In this document: positions 1-6,170 of the stretch, piece by piece | How the letters are laid out: each line of letters begins with the position of its first letter | Position numbering within the stretch: the first letter of the stretch is position 1 | Assembly: GCA_964428225.1 (NCBI GenBank) | Contig: CAYRXS010000255.1 | Location: forward strand, 1-9,534 | Reading direction: 5' to 3' | DNA length: 9,534 nt | DNA from: JBFMCU01 sp964428225 | Lineage (GTDB): Bacteria > Planctomycetota > UBA1135 > GCA-002686595 | Notes under the pieces: model-generated | What the model was told of the DNA's origin: nothing | Database searches by the model: none | The model's input: only the letters and a program-made list of their open reading frames with translations | Made by a program: the position numbers and the translations under genes

Positions 1-810
1 GTCGGCACCGGCCTCGAGGAGGTCGTGCCCGGCTTCCGGATCCTCGACCGCGACCTCGTCCTGGACGAGGGAGCGCGCGCCGACCTCGCGGGGGTCGACC
101 TCGCCGGGCGGCTGATCCTCGTGCTGCTGGCGAACGAGGATCCCGACCGCGCCGCGCTCGAGGTGCTCGACACGTGCTCGCTCCTGCGCCGGCACGTCGC
201 GACGATCGCCCGCCACCTCCCCGCCGGGGCGGTCGACGTCGAGCTCGAGCCGCGCACGGTGGTCATCGATCCGCAGTCCTCCCCCCGCCTCCTGCACCGG
301 CTCGCGCCCCTGCTCGACGCGGGCGTCGAGCTCCTCGGCCTGCAGTCCGTGTCGAGCGCCTCGGGCGATCGCTCCTATCTCGTACCCCTCACGCCCCCTC
401 CCGCGAGCGCGAGGGGAATCCAGGCCCACGCGGAGACCGTCTTCCTCGAGGCCCTGCCCCCGGCCCTCGCCGACCTCGGAGGTCGGGCGGTGGAGCTCCT
501 GTCCCGCCTGGACGGCGAGCTCGTCGCGGTGGGCTCGCCGGACGCGATCTCCTGGCGGCTCGGGAGCGAGGTGCTCGTGCGCCTCGAGCGGGTCGGAGGA
601 CGGCTGCAGGCGAGCCTCGGGCCCCGCCACGAGCCCCGGGTCCTGGCCACGATCGCCGACCTGGATCCCATCCTCGAGGGGACCCTCACCCGGGTCGTCT
701 CCACCCTCGAGCTGGACGAGGCACCGCCTCCGGGCGGACGCGAGGCGTCCTCCCTCGAGGATTCGCGGATCCTGACGGACGAGGAGATCGAGTTCCTCCA
801 GGGAGACTGA
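1..810 (+). CDS. Hypothetical protein with degenerate PD-(D/E)XK nuclease-like domain (5' partial)
   Basis: The reading frame is open from base 1, so the gene probably begins outside the window. A GTG at position 25 is the first start codon inside it, but the codons before it (VGTGLEEV) read like a continuation of the domain. Numbering codons from base 1, residues 10-65 resemble the core of NucS/RecB-like endonuclease domains: a hydrophobic strand, an Asp in ADLAGVDLAGRL (about 29-39), then a strand and a helix. The usual E-x-K after the second strand is replaced by hydrophobic residues (LILVLLAN), so nuclease activity is doubtful. Residues about 75-120 continue an alpha/beta pattern. The remaining half has no motif I recognise and ends in an acidic tail (LTDEEIEFLQGD). 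There is no signal peptide or membrane segment in the visible part. A 255-base spacer separates it from the next gene. The family assignment is inference from pattern and the function is unknown. Confidence 0.7.
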   Translation, partial: VGTGLEEVVPGFRILDRDLVLDEGARADLAGVDLAGRLILVLLANEDPDRAALEVLDTCSLLRRHVATIARHLPAGAVDVELEPRTVVIDPQSSPRLLHRLAPLLDAGVELLGLQSVSSASGDRSYLVPLTPPPASARGIQAHAETVFLEALPPALADLGGRAVELLSRLDGELVAVGSPDAISWRLGSEVLVRLERVGGRLQASLGPRHEPRVLATIADLDPILEGTLTRVVSTLELDEAPPPGGREASSLEDSRILTDEEIEFLQGD

Positions 811-1065
811 GGAGGGGCGAGGCCACAACCCCCTGGTATTCATGGGGTTAGGACATTCCCGATCCCCGGACGCGAGGCGGCTCGCGGCCCCCGAATCGGG
901 GCGGGCTCCCGCGTTGACAATCGACGTCCCTTTTTGCAGGAAGGGACCGAGCATCGGAACTGGATCCTCGCTTCGGCCCCCCCGGTTCCCTGCGGCGAAG
1001 GAGGTCTCGAGTCGGGCGGCTCGTGGCCGGCGGCTCGGGAGAAGCGCATCGACGACGAGCCGCGA
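811..1065. other. Gene-free leader with several inverted repeats
   Basis: No convincing ORF lies in this spacer. It holds a hairpin just after the first gene (AACCCC 827-832 with GGGGTT 844-849), a perfect CGCGAG-GCGG-CTCGCG hairpin (871-886), a short CCCCG-AAT-CGGGG hairpin (889-901) and the 7-bp inverted repeat GTCCCTT (926-932) / AAGGGAC (941-947). A consensus TTGACA occurs at 914-919, but no -10-like hexamer follows at 16-18 bases. None of the hairpins is followed by a T-run in a terminator arrangement. The stretch may combine the end of the upstream transcript with the control region of the ATPase gene. Confidence 0.5.
926..947. repeat. Inverted repeat GTCCCTT-N8-AAGGGAC
   Basis: Two perfect 7-base arms are separated by 8 bases. 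The repeat starts 6 bases after TTGACA (914-919), so it would cover the spacer and -10 zone of any promoter using that -35. It could be an operator or an RNA hairpin. The symmetry is seen directly; a function is only inference. Confidence 0.4.
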
Positions 1066-2028
1066 ATGAACTGGTACGAAACCCGGAGGAAGCTCCTCGA
1101 GCTCGCCACGGGACGTCGTGTCGGCGGAAACGGTCGACCGCCGTCGAACGGCAGGCATCGGGGGTACCGCGCCGGGGCCGGGTCGTCGACGCCGGGCACC
1201 GTCGAGCGGCCGGGGATCGTGCGTGCCGCCTCCCTGAGCGTGGCGAGCGGGAGGGGGGGCACGGGAAAAACGGTCGTGTCCGCGGCGCTCGCGACGCTCT
1301 TCGCCATCCGGGGCCGGACGCTCATCGTCGACGCCGACCTGGGCGTGGGGAACGCGCACATCCTGCAGGACGTCTCCCCGCCCCGGAGCTTCGTGGACGT
1401 CGTCGAGGGGCAGCACACGGCGCGGGAGGTCCTCGTGCCCTGCTCGGCCCAGATCGATCTCCTCGCCGCGGGCTCCGGCGTCCCTCGGATGGCGGACCTG
1501 TCCGCGTTCGAGCTCCACCTGATCGCCGCGGGCCTGGAGGAGCTCGAGCGCGACTACCGCTACCTCGTCGTGGACTCCGCGGCCGGCGTCTCCCTCCAGA
1601 CGATCGGCTTCGCGCGGGCGAGCGACGTGGTCCTGATCGTCACCACGCCCGACCTCACCGCGATGACCGACGCCTACGCCTTCCTGAAGGTCCTCGAGGG
1701 CCGCAGCCCTCGCTGCCGGCCGCTGCTCGTGGTGAATCGCGTCTCCGGCGAGAGCGAGGCCCGCGAGGTGGCCGACCGCATCACGCGGGTCTGCCGTCGG
1801 TTCATCGGCAAGGGACCCCGGCTGGTCGGGTGGATCCCCGAGGACCGCGCGGTCACCCGCTGCGTCAACCAGCGGGGGCCGGTCGTGCTGAACGAGCCGG
1901 ACGCCCCGGCCTCCTCCGCCCTTCGCCGCGTTGCGGTCCGGATCCTCGAGGAGCTGAACCGCCGCCACCACCCCGGCCTGGGCCGGACGTTCCTGGGCCA
2001 CCTCGGCTACGAGACCGCGCGCTCCTGA
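1066..2028 (+). CDS. MinD/FleN (FlhG)-like P-loop ATPase
   Basis: A 320-residue ATPase of the SIMIBI MinD/ParA group. The P-loop is SGRGGTGKT (residues 61-69), switch I is LIVDADLGVGNAHI (86-99), the Walker B region is YLVVDSAAG (166-174) and the base-binding Asn lies in LLVVNRVS (about 221-228). The D-S-A-A-G segment, TTPDLTAMTDAYAFLKVL (193-210) and GWIPEDRAVTRCV (255-267) match FleN/FlhG, which controls flagellar number and placement, better than MinD. No flagellar gene is in the window, so the target is unknown. Residues 1-55 form a basic, low-complexity extension beginning MNWYETRRKLLE. The signature lysine of the deviant P-loop (normally GKGG) is Arg-63. ATG 1066 is chosen because the frame upstream reads as non-coding; it lacks a clear Shine-Dalgarno. 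GTG 1219, just before the core, is an alternative start. The ATPase call is firm, the FleN subfamily likely. Confidence 0.85.
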   Translation: MNWYETRRKLLELATGRRVGGNGRPPSNGRHRGYRAGAGSSTPGTVERPGIVRAASLSVASGRGGTGKTVVSAALATLFAIRGRTLIVDADLGVGNAHILQDVSPPRSFVDVVEGQHTAREVLVPCSAQIDLLAAGSGVPRMADLSAFELHLIAAGLEELERDYRYLVVDSAAGVSLQTIGFARASDVVLIVTTPDLTAMTDAYAFLKVLEGRSPRCRPLLVVNRVSGESEAREVADRITRVCRRFIGKGPRLVGWIPEDRAVTRCVNQRGPVVLNEPDAPASSALRRVAVRILEELNRRHHPGLGRTFLGHLGYETARS

Positions 2029-2043
2029 CCGCCAAAAACATGG

Positions 2044-2069
2044 GCTCCCGCCGCAACCGCGCGGGGAGC
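2044..2069 (+). other. GC-rich hairpin between ATPase and ComEA-like genes
   Basis: GCTCCC (2044-2049) pairs with GGGAGC (2064-2069), with a little extra pairing inside the 14-base loop. No T-run follows, so it is not a standard terminator. It sits just before the GTG start of the next gene and could affect its translation or separate it from the ATPase transcript. Confidence 0.3.
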
Positions 2070-2086
2070 GGGACGGTCTCCGGGGC

Positions 2087-2449
2087 GTGAGCGCTCGCCT
2101 TCGGTCTCCCCGGACGCCTCGCTGGGCGTGGTTCGTCCTCGCCGCGAGCGCAACCCTGCTCGTCCTGGAGAGCCGCTCTCCACCATTGCCCGAGGCGTAC
2201 CGGCGGGTCGTCGAGGGCCTCTCCGGCACGATCGAGCCGTGGCGGATGAGCGCCCGCGAGCTGCGGCGCCTGCCCGGCATCGGCCAGAAGCGGGCGATCC
2301 AGCTCGTGCGGGCCCGCGAGGAGCACCGCGACGGGGAACTCTCGTGGCAGGACGTACACGGGATCGGGCCCGCGACCGAGGAGAAGGTCCTCGCCTGGCT
2401 GTGGCGGCGCGGCGTGGAGGCGGAGTCCTTCGTGCCCGCCGGAGAGTGA
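2087..2449 (+). CDS. Membrane-anchored helix-hairpin-helix (ComEA-like) protein
   Basis: A 120-residue protein with a basic N-terminus, one hydrophobic segment (residues about 13-28, WAWFVLAASATLLVLE) and a tandem helix-hairpin-helix domain (about 54-107). The two hairpins are LPGIGQKRA (62-70) and VHGIGPATEEKV (90-101). This is the layout of ComEA, an envelope-anchored non-specific DNA-binding protein of natural transformation. However, many bacteria carry small ComEA-like HhH proteins with no proven competence role, and no other com gene is present, so no symbol is given. The start is GTG 2087, which gives the anchor directly; no strong Shine-Dalgarno is visible. It lies 58 bases after the ATPase gene and 49 bases before nadC, probably in the same transcript as nadC. 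The fold is clear, the biological role uncertain. Confidence 0.82.
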   Translation: MSARLRSPRTPRWAWFVLAASATLLVLESRSPPLPEAYRRVVEGLSGTIEPWRMSARELRRLPGIGQKRAIQLVRAREEHRDGELSWQDVHGIGPATEEKVLAWLWRRGVEAESFVPAGE

Positions 2450-2498
2450 GGGGGCGGAATGTGGAGAAATCACGCCCGCTTCCGTAGGTTCACGTGCC

Positions 2499-3392
2499 GT
2501 GAACCCCCCCGAAGACCAGCCGGCCCCTCCACCGCCGCTCGACGAGATCGATCCGGTCCTGCGCCTCGCCCTCGAGGAGGATCTGCGGTCCGGCGACGTG
2601 ACCAGCGACGTCCTGCTCCCCGCGGAGCGCCTCGCGCGGGGGCGGCTGATCGCCAAGGCCGAGGGCATCGCCTGCGGGCTGGAGGTCTTCGGCCGCGTGT
2701 TCGAGCTGCTCGATCCGGACGTCCGCCTCGAGCGGCATCGCGAGGACGGGGCGGTCATGCGCGTCGGCGACGTCCTCCTCGAGGTCGTGGGGAAGGCCCG
2801 GGCCCTGCTCGCCGGCGAGCGCACCGCGCTCAACTTCGTGCAGCGCCTCTCGGGGACCGCCACGCTCTCCCGGGCCTTCGCGGAGGCCGTGGGCGAGCGG
2901 GCCCGCGTGCTGGACACCCGCAAGACGACCCCCGGCCTGCGCGTCCTCGAGAAGTACGCGGTCCGCTGCGGGGGAGCGTGCAACCACCGCTTCGGGCTGT
3001 GGGACGAGGCGATGATCAAGAACAACCACGTCGACCTCGCGGGCTCGCCGCTGGACGAGCTGGTCGCGCGGCTTCGCGGCGAGCACGGCCCCGCGATGCG
3101 GATCCACGCCGAGGCGCGGGACGCCGCGGAGGCCCTCGACGCCGTCCGCGGGGGGGCCGACGTCGTCATGCTCGACAACATGGAGCCCGGGGCCATGGCC
3201 GAGCTCTGCCCCCGGCTGCGCGCGCAGGCCGAGGAGGAGGGGCGGACCGTGGAGGTCGAGGCCTCCGGCGGCGTGACTCTCGCCAACGTGGCCGAGATCG
3301 CCGCCTCGGGCGTGGACCGGGTCTCGGTGGGGGCCCTCACGCACTCCGCGGCGGCCCTCGACCTCTCCTTCCGCATCGAGGTGCTCCCGTGA
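2499..3392 (+). CDS. nadC: Nicotinate-nucleotide pyrophosphorylase (carboxylating), quinolinate phosphoribosyltransferase
   Basis: NadC converts quinolinate and PRPP to nicotinate mononucleotide, CO2 and pyrophosphate in de novo NAD synthesis in the cytoplasm. The 297-residue length is normal. Family landmarks in order: EEDLRSGDVTSD (26-37), GERTALNFVQRLSGT (106-120), DTRKTTPGLR (139-148) with the substrate-binding Arg/Lys cluster, KYAVRCGGACNHRFGLWDEA (152-171) followed by MIKNNH (172-177), HAEARD (203-208) with the conserved acidic residue, VMLDNMEPG (223-231), VEASGGVT (253-260) and VSVGALTHSA (275-284). Residues 1-14 are a proline-rich extension. The start is GTG 2499; there is no good Shine-Dalgarno. 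The partner genes nadA and nadB are not in the window. Its TGA overlaps the GTG start of the following ATPase gene, so the two are probably translated together. Confidence 0.97.
   Translation: MNPPEDQPAPPPPLDEIDPVLRLALEEDLRSGDVTSDVLLPAERLARGRLIAKAEGIACGLEVFGRVFELLDPDVRLERHREDGAVMRVGDVLLEVVGKARALLAGERTALNFVQRLSGTATLSRAFAEAVGERARVLDTRKTTPGLRVLEKYAVRCGGACNHRFGLWDEAMIKNNHVDLAGSPLDELVARLRGEHGPAMRIHAEARDAAEALDAVRGGADVVMLDNMEPGAMAELCPRLRAQAEEEGRTVEVEASGGVTLANVAEIAASGVDRVSVGALTHSAAALDLSFRIEVLP
3378..3392 (+). promoter_or_regulatory. GAGG ribosome binding site and GTGA stop/start overlap
   Basis: GAGG at 3378-3381, inside the nadC 3' end, lies seven bases before GTG 3389. The GTG shares bases with the nadC TGA (3390-3392). 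The arrangement supports translational coupling and decides the start over ATG 3401. Confidence 0.6.
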
Positions 3393-3862
3393 CGTCCGAC
3401 ATGACCTCCCGCCACGAGCTGGCCCTGGATCTGCCCGCGGTCCACCGCGGGGTCCGGGTGGCGAGGAACGTGGTGCGACACTTCGCGCGCATGCAGGGGG
3501 TCGGCGACCGGGAGTCGGAGCGCCTGCTCCTCGTGGTCTCCGAGCTCCTGGCCAACGCGATCGACCACGGCGGGGGCGGCGCCGCGATGACCGAGGAGGA
3601 AGGCGAGACGACGGCCCGGATGAGCCTGCACTTCGTCATCCGGGAGCACGAGTGGTCCCTGCAGGTCACCGACGAGGGCGGCGGCGATCCCGAGGAGATC
3701 CGCAGGCTCTGCGAGAGCACCGAAACCCCCGACCTCGAGGACGATCGCGGGCGCGGCCTCTTCCTCCTGTCGCAGATGGTCGATCGGCTCGACATCCGCC
3801 ACAACGAGCGCGGCGACGGTCTGACCATCCAGGCCGTGCGCCGGTACGACGACCGGGGATGA
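3389..3862 (+). CDS. RsbW/SpoIIAB-type anti-sigma factor-like ATPase (HATPase_c)
   Basis: A 157-residue single-domain GHKL ATPase. The N box is LLVVSELLANAIDHG (47-61, with Glu-52 and Asn-56), the G1 box VTDEGGGDP (93-101, Asp-95) and the G2 box DDRGRGLFLLSQMVD (118-132). The length and the SELLANAIDHG block fit the serine-kinase anti-sigma family (RsbW, SpoIIAB), whose members bind a sigma factor or phosphorylate an anti-anti-sigma partner. No STAS-domain partner, PP2C phosphatase or sigma gene is adjacent, so its target is unknown. An acidic, glycine-rich insert (about 61-76) follows the N box. GTG 3389 is chosen because it forms a GTGA overlap with the nadC stop and has GAGG (3378-3381) seven bases upstream. 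An in-frame ATG at 3401 is less well placed relative to that site. The domain is certain, the partner unknown. Confidence 0.88.
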   Translation: MTSDMTSRHELALDLPAVHRGVRVARNVVRHFARMQGVGDRESERLLLVVSELLANAIDHGGGGAAMTEEEGETTARMSLHFVIREHEWSLQVTDEGGGDPEEIRRLCESTETPDLEDDRGRGLFLLSQMVDRLDIRHNERGDGLTIQAVRRYDDRG

Positions 3863-3896
3863 GCGGGGACGGCCGGCGCCCCCGCGGGGTTCGGAG

Positions 3897-4400
3897 ATGC
3901 TGAACGTCCTCTCGAGCCTGGGGCGGTTCCTCCTGCGGGTGCCGCGCGCGCTGCTCTGGGCGGCGGCGATCGTCTGGATGGCGTTCATCTGGACGCTGTC
4001 GGAGAGCGTCATCACCATCGAGGAGCCCGGCCCCTCGTGGAGCTGGTTCTCCAACCTCGCCCACGCGCCGCTGTTCGGGATCCTGGGGCTGATCTTCACG
4101 GCCGCCGTCGTCCGCCCCGAGGCCCCCGGCGCGTGGCCGCGCCTCGGCGGGCGCCGGGTCGGGCTGGTGCTGCTGCTCGTCGGGCTCTACGGCGTCGTGG
4201 ACGAGTGGCACCAGAGCGTGACGCCGGGGCGGGATCCGGCGGTGGGCGACCTCGTCACCGACCTCACCGGCGCGGCCTGCGTCCTGTGGATCATCGCCTT
4301 CCTCGGGCGGGAGGACGCGGGGGAGAAGGGACTGCGGTGGAGGCTCCTCGGCGGGATCCTGGGGTGCGGCGCGGCCGCGCTGCTGTCCACCGTGTGTTGA
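3897..4400 (+). CDS. VanZ-family membrane protein
   Basis: A 167-residue integral membrane protein with hydrophobic segments at about 18-34, 54-72, 87-103, 119-136 and possibly 148-165. The VanZ signature is present: NLAHAPLFGILGL (53-65, His-56), then VVDEWHQ (100-106), TPGRDP (109-114) and GDLVTDLTGA (117-126). VanZ was named for low-level teicoplanin resistance in enterococci, but the family is widespread and its biochemical role is not established, so resistance should not be read from this gene. The start is ATG 3897. The GGAG directly before it (3893-3896) is too close to act as a Shine-Dalgarno, while GGGG at 3886-3889 has a suitable distance but is part of the palindrome CCCCGCGGGG (3880-3889). 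The gene starts 34 bases after the ATPase gene and is probably co-transcribed. Its stop codon lies in an 11-bp hairpin. Confidence 0.9.
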   Translation: MLNVLSSLGRFLLRVPRALLWAAAIVWMAFIWTLSESVITIEEPGPSWSWFSNLAHAPLFGILGLIFTAAVVRPEAPGAWPRLGGRRVGLVLLLVGLYGVVDEWHQSVTPGRDPAVGDLVTDLTGAACVLWIIAFLGREDAGEKGLRWRLLGGILGCGAAALLSTVC

Positions 4401-4421
4401 GCCGACTCCGCGGCTCAACAC
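4394..4421 (+). terminator. 11-bp hairpin over the vanZ-like stop codon
   Basis: GTGTTGAGCCG (4394-4404) pairs perfectly with CGGCTCAACAC (4411-4421) around a 6-base loop (ACTCCG). The 5' arm includes the TGA stop (4398-4400). The strength and position suit a transcript 3' end, but no T-run follows, so it may act as a Rho-assisted terminator, an RNA-stabilising hairpin or a processing site. Confidence 0.5.
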
Positions 4422-4448
4422 CCCGCCGCTGCAGCTGACGGACGATGT

Positions 4449-4494
4449 CCGCCGCTGAGCGGCGGGTGGCTCTCCCGCGCGTGGAGTCGCGGGA
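4449..4494 (+). other. Two further hairpins upstream of purB
   Basis: CCGCCGC (4449-4455) / GCGGCGG (4459-4465) closes a TGA triloop. TCCCGCG (4473-4479) / CGCGGGA (4488-4494) closes an 8-base loop. With the hairpin at 4394-4421 they make three perfect stems within about 100 bases, followed by a run of nine G (4496-4504). TATGCT at 4505-4510 has a weak likeness to a -10 box, without a convincing -35. The stretch could be a structured leader or part of the termination zone of the upstream operon. Confidence 0.4.
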
Positions 4495-4536
4495 CGGGGG
4501 GGGGTATGCTGTGCTCTCCCCGCGCGAACGAAGGAC

Positions 4537-5973
4537 ATGAACACGGATTCCCGCAACTACGAGAGCCCGCTCTCCACGCGCTACGCGAGCGAGGAGATGC
4601 GCGGTCTCTTCTCCGCGGACAGGAAGTTCACGACGTGGCGCAGGCTCTGGATCGCGCTGGCGGAGGCGGAGCGCGAGCTGGGGCTCCCGATCACCGACGA
4701 GCAGGTCGCGGAGCTCCGCGCCCACGAGACGGACGTCGACTACGAGCTCGCCGAGAGGTACGAGTGCGAGCTGCGCCACGACGTCATGGCCCACGTGCAC
4801 GCCTGGGGCGACGTCTGTCCGAAGGCGCGGGGCATCATCCACCTCGGGGCCACGTCGTGCTTCGTCACCGACAACGCCGAGCTGATCGTCATGCGCGACG
4901 CGGTGCGCCTCGTGCGCGAGTACCTCGTCGCGGCGATCCGCGCCCTGCGCGAGTTCGCCCTCGAGTGGCGGTCGCTGCCCGTGCTCGGGCTCACGCACTA
5001 CCAGCCCGCCCAGGCGACCACCCTCGGCAAGCGCGCCTGCATGTGGCTGCAGGACCTGGTGTTCAACCTCGTCGACCTCGACCACGCCGAGGAGCAGATC
5101 CGCTTCCGCGGGGTCAAGGGCACGACGGGCAGCCAGGCCTCCTTCCTGCGGCTGTTCGAGGGGGATCACGAGAAGGTCCGCGCCCTCGACCGCGCGGTGA
5201 CCGAAAAGATGGGCTTCGCGCGCGCGTTTGCGATCACCGGCCAGACCTATCCGCGCCAGCTCGACTTCCGCGTCTGCCAGGTCCTGTCGGGGATCGCCCA
5301 GTCCGCCGCGAAGTTCGCGGTGGACATGCGGCTCTCGGCCAGCCGACGCGAGCTCGAGGAGCCCTTCGGCAAGAAACAGATCGGCTCGTCGGCCATGCCC
5401 TGGAAGCGCAACCCCATGCGCTGCGAGCGGATGGGGGCCCTGGCGCGCCACGTGATCGCCACCCTCGACGACACCGCCCACACCGCCGCCAACCAGTGGT
5501 TCGAGCGAACCCTGGACGACTCCGCGAACCGCCGGATCTCGCTCGCGGAGATGTTCCTGGGGACCGACGCGATCCTGCAGCTCTACCAGAACGTCGCCTC
5601 GGGCATCGTGGTCCACGCCCCCGTGATCGCGGAGCACCTCTCCGAGGAGCTGCCCTTCCTCGCCTCGGAGATCCTCATGAACGAGGCGGTCCAGGCCGGC
5701 GCCGACCGCCAGGACGCCCACGAGCGCATCCGGGTGCTCAGCCACCGGGCCACGGAGGCCCGCAACCGGGGGGAGCGGAACCCCCTGCGGGAGCTCCTCG
5801 CCGCCGAGCCCCTCTTCGCGGGCGTGGCCGAGCGCTGGGACGAGATCCTCGATCCCGCGCGTTTCGTCGGCCGGGGCCCCGAGCAGGTGGAGGAATACGT
5901 GGCCGGGGAGGTCGATCCGCTCCTCGCCCGACACGAGGATCTCCGGCCCCGGACCGGGGAGGTCCGCGTGTAA
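4537..5973 (+). CDS. purB: Adenylosuccinate lyase, human-type
   Basis: PurB cleaves fumarate from SAICAR and from adenylosuccinate in purine (AMP) synthesis, as a cytoplasmic homotetramer. The 478-residue protein matches the animal enzyme along its whole length, by comparison with remembered human ADSL (484 residues), rather than the shorter B. subtilis type. Shared blocks: YESPLSTRYASEEM (8-21), LRHDVMAHVHAWG (79-91), GIIHLGATSC (99-108), LTHYQPAQATTLGKR (152-166, with the general-acid His-154), RFRGVKGTTGSQASFL (189-204), GSSAMPWKRNPMR (283-295, the flexible loop with the catalytic Ser) and QWFERTLDDSANRRI (320-334). All key residues are present. The start is ATG 4537, since the conserved N-terminus follows at once; GAAGGA (4530-4535) lies only one base before it, an unusually short spacing. 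It is preceded by the hairpin-rich spacer and followed by a promoter-like region, so it may be a single-gene unit. Confidence 0.97.
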   Translation: MNTDSRNYESPLSTRYASEEMRGLFSADRKFTTWRRLWIALAEAERELGLPITDEQVAELRAHETDVDYELAERYECELRHDVMAHVHAWGDVCPKARGIIHLGATSCFVTDNAELIVMRDAVRLVREYLVAAIRALREFALEWRSLPVLGLTHYQPAQATTLGKRACMWLQDLVFNLVDLDHAEEQIRFRGVKGTTGSQASFLRLFEGDHEKVRALDRAVTEKMGFARAFAITGQTYPRQLDFRVCQVLSGIAQSAAKFAVDMRLSASRRELEEPFGKKQIGSSAMPWKRNPMRCERMGALARHVIATLDDTAHTAANQWFERTLDDSANRRISLAEMFLGTDAILQLYQNVASGIVVHAPVIAEHLSEELPFLASEILMNEAVQAGADRQDAHERIRVLSHRATEARNRGERNPLRELLAAEPLFAGVAERWDEILDPARFVGRGPEQVEEYVAGEVDPLLARHEDLRPRTGEVRV

Positions 5974-5989
5974 CCCGGCCCGCAAGGGC

Positions 5990-6019
5990 TTGCAACGGGG
6001 GCACTTCCGCTTTTACGAT
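5990..6019 (+). promoter_or_regulatory. Candidate sigma-70-type promoter
   Basis: TTGCAA (5990-5995), an 18-base spacer and TACGAT (6014-6019), each 4 of 6 to consensus, lie in an unusually AT-rich patch just after purB. Transcription would start near 6026 and give a leader of about 145 bases before GTG 6171. A small GCCC-GCAA-GGGC hairpin (5978-5989) directly precedes it. The call rests on pattern only. Confidence 0.35.
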
Positions 6020-6170
6020 TTCCCACCCGCGGATGGCGAGCCGGCCCTCTGAACGCCCGGGCGCCGCCGCGTGTCCCCCGCAATTTCGGGTCTCCACTCA
6101 ATGGCAGGGCGGATTCCTTCCGACGGATACACCCACGACGGAAGATCCATCCCGTTCGTTCCCCACGACC

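Noticed and set aside
914..942. TTGACA at 914-919 as a full sigma-70 promoter
   Set aside because: The -35 is perfect, but the bases at 16-18 spacing (CAGGAA region) do not resemble a -10; it is kept only as part of the leader description.
934..1065. Extension of the ATPase gene to an in-frame TTG at 934
   Set aside because: The added 44 codons include many A/T-ending or rare codons and no conserved block, and would consume the inverted-repeat region; ATG 1066 is preferred.
2459..3388. Upstream extension of the RsbW-like reading frame through nadC
   Set aside because: This stretch is out of frame with nadC and is Arg/Gly-rich without a domain. The real start is supported by GAGG and the GTGA overlap at 3389.
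1865..4099. A 744-codon open frame on the - strand
   Set aside because: It lies opposite the ATPase, ComEA-like, nadC and RsbW-like genes, is rich in Arg, Ser, Pro and Ala, and shows no domain. It is a high-GC antisense shadow.
4401..4536. CRISPR-like or tandem repeat array suggested by repeated GC-rich stems
   Set aside because: The three stems differ in sequence and there is no repeated unit with spacers.
4506..6170. An open frame continuous with the isomerase gene, running through purB from ATG 4506
   Set aside because: Its first 550 or so codons are Arg/Pro/Ala-rich shadow of purB in another frame; only the part after about 6171 has family motifs.
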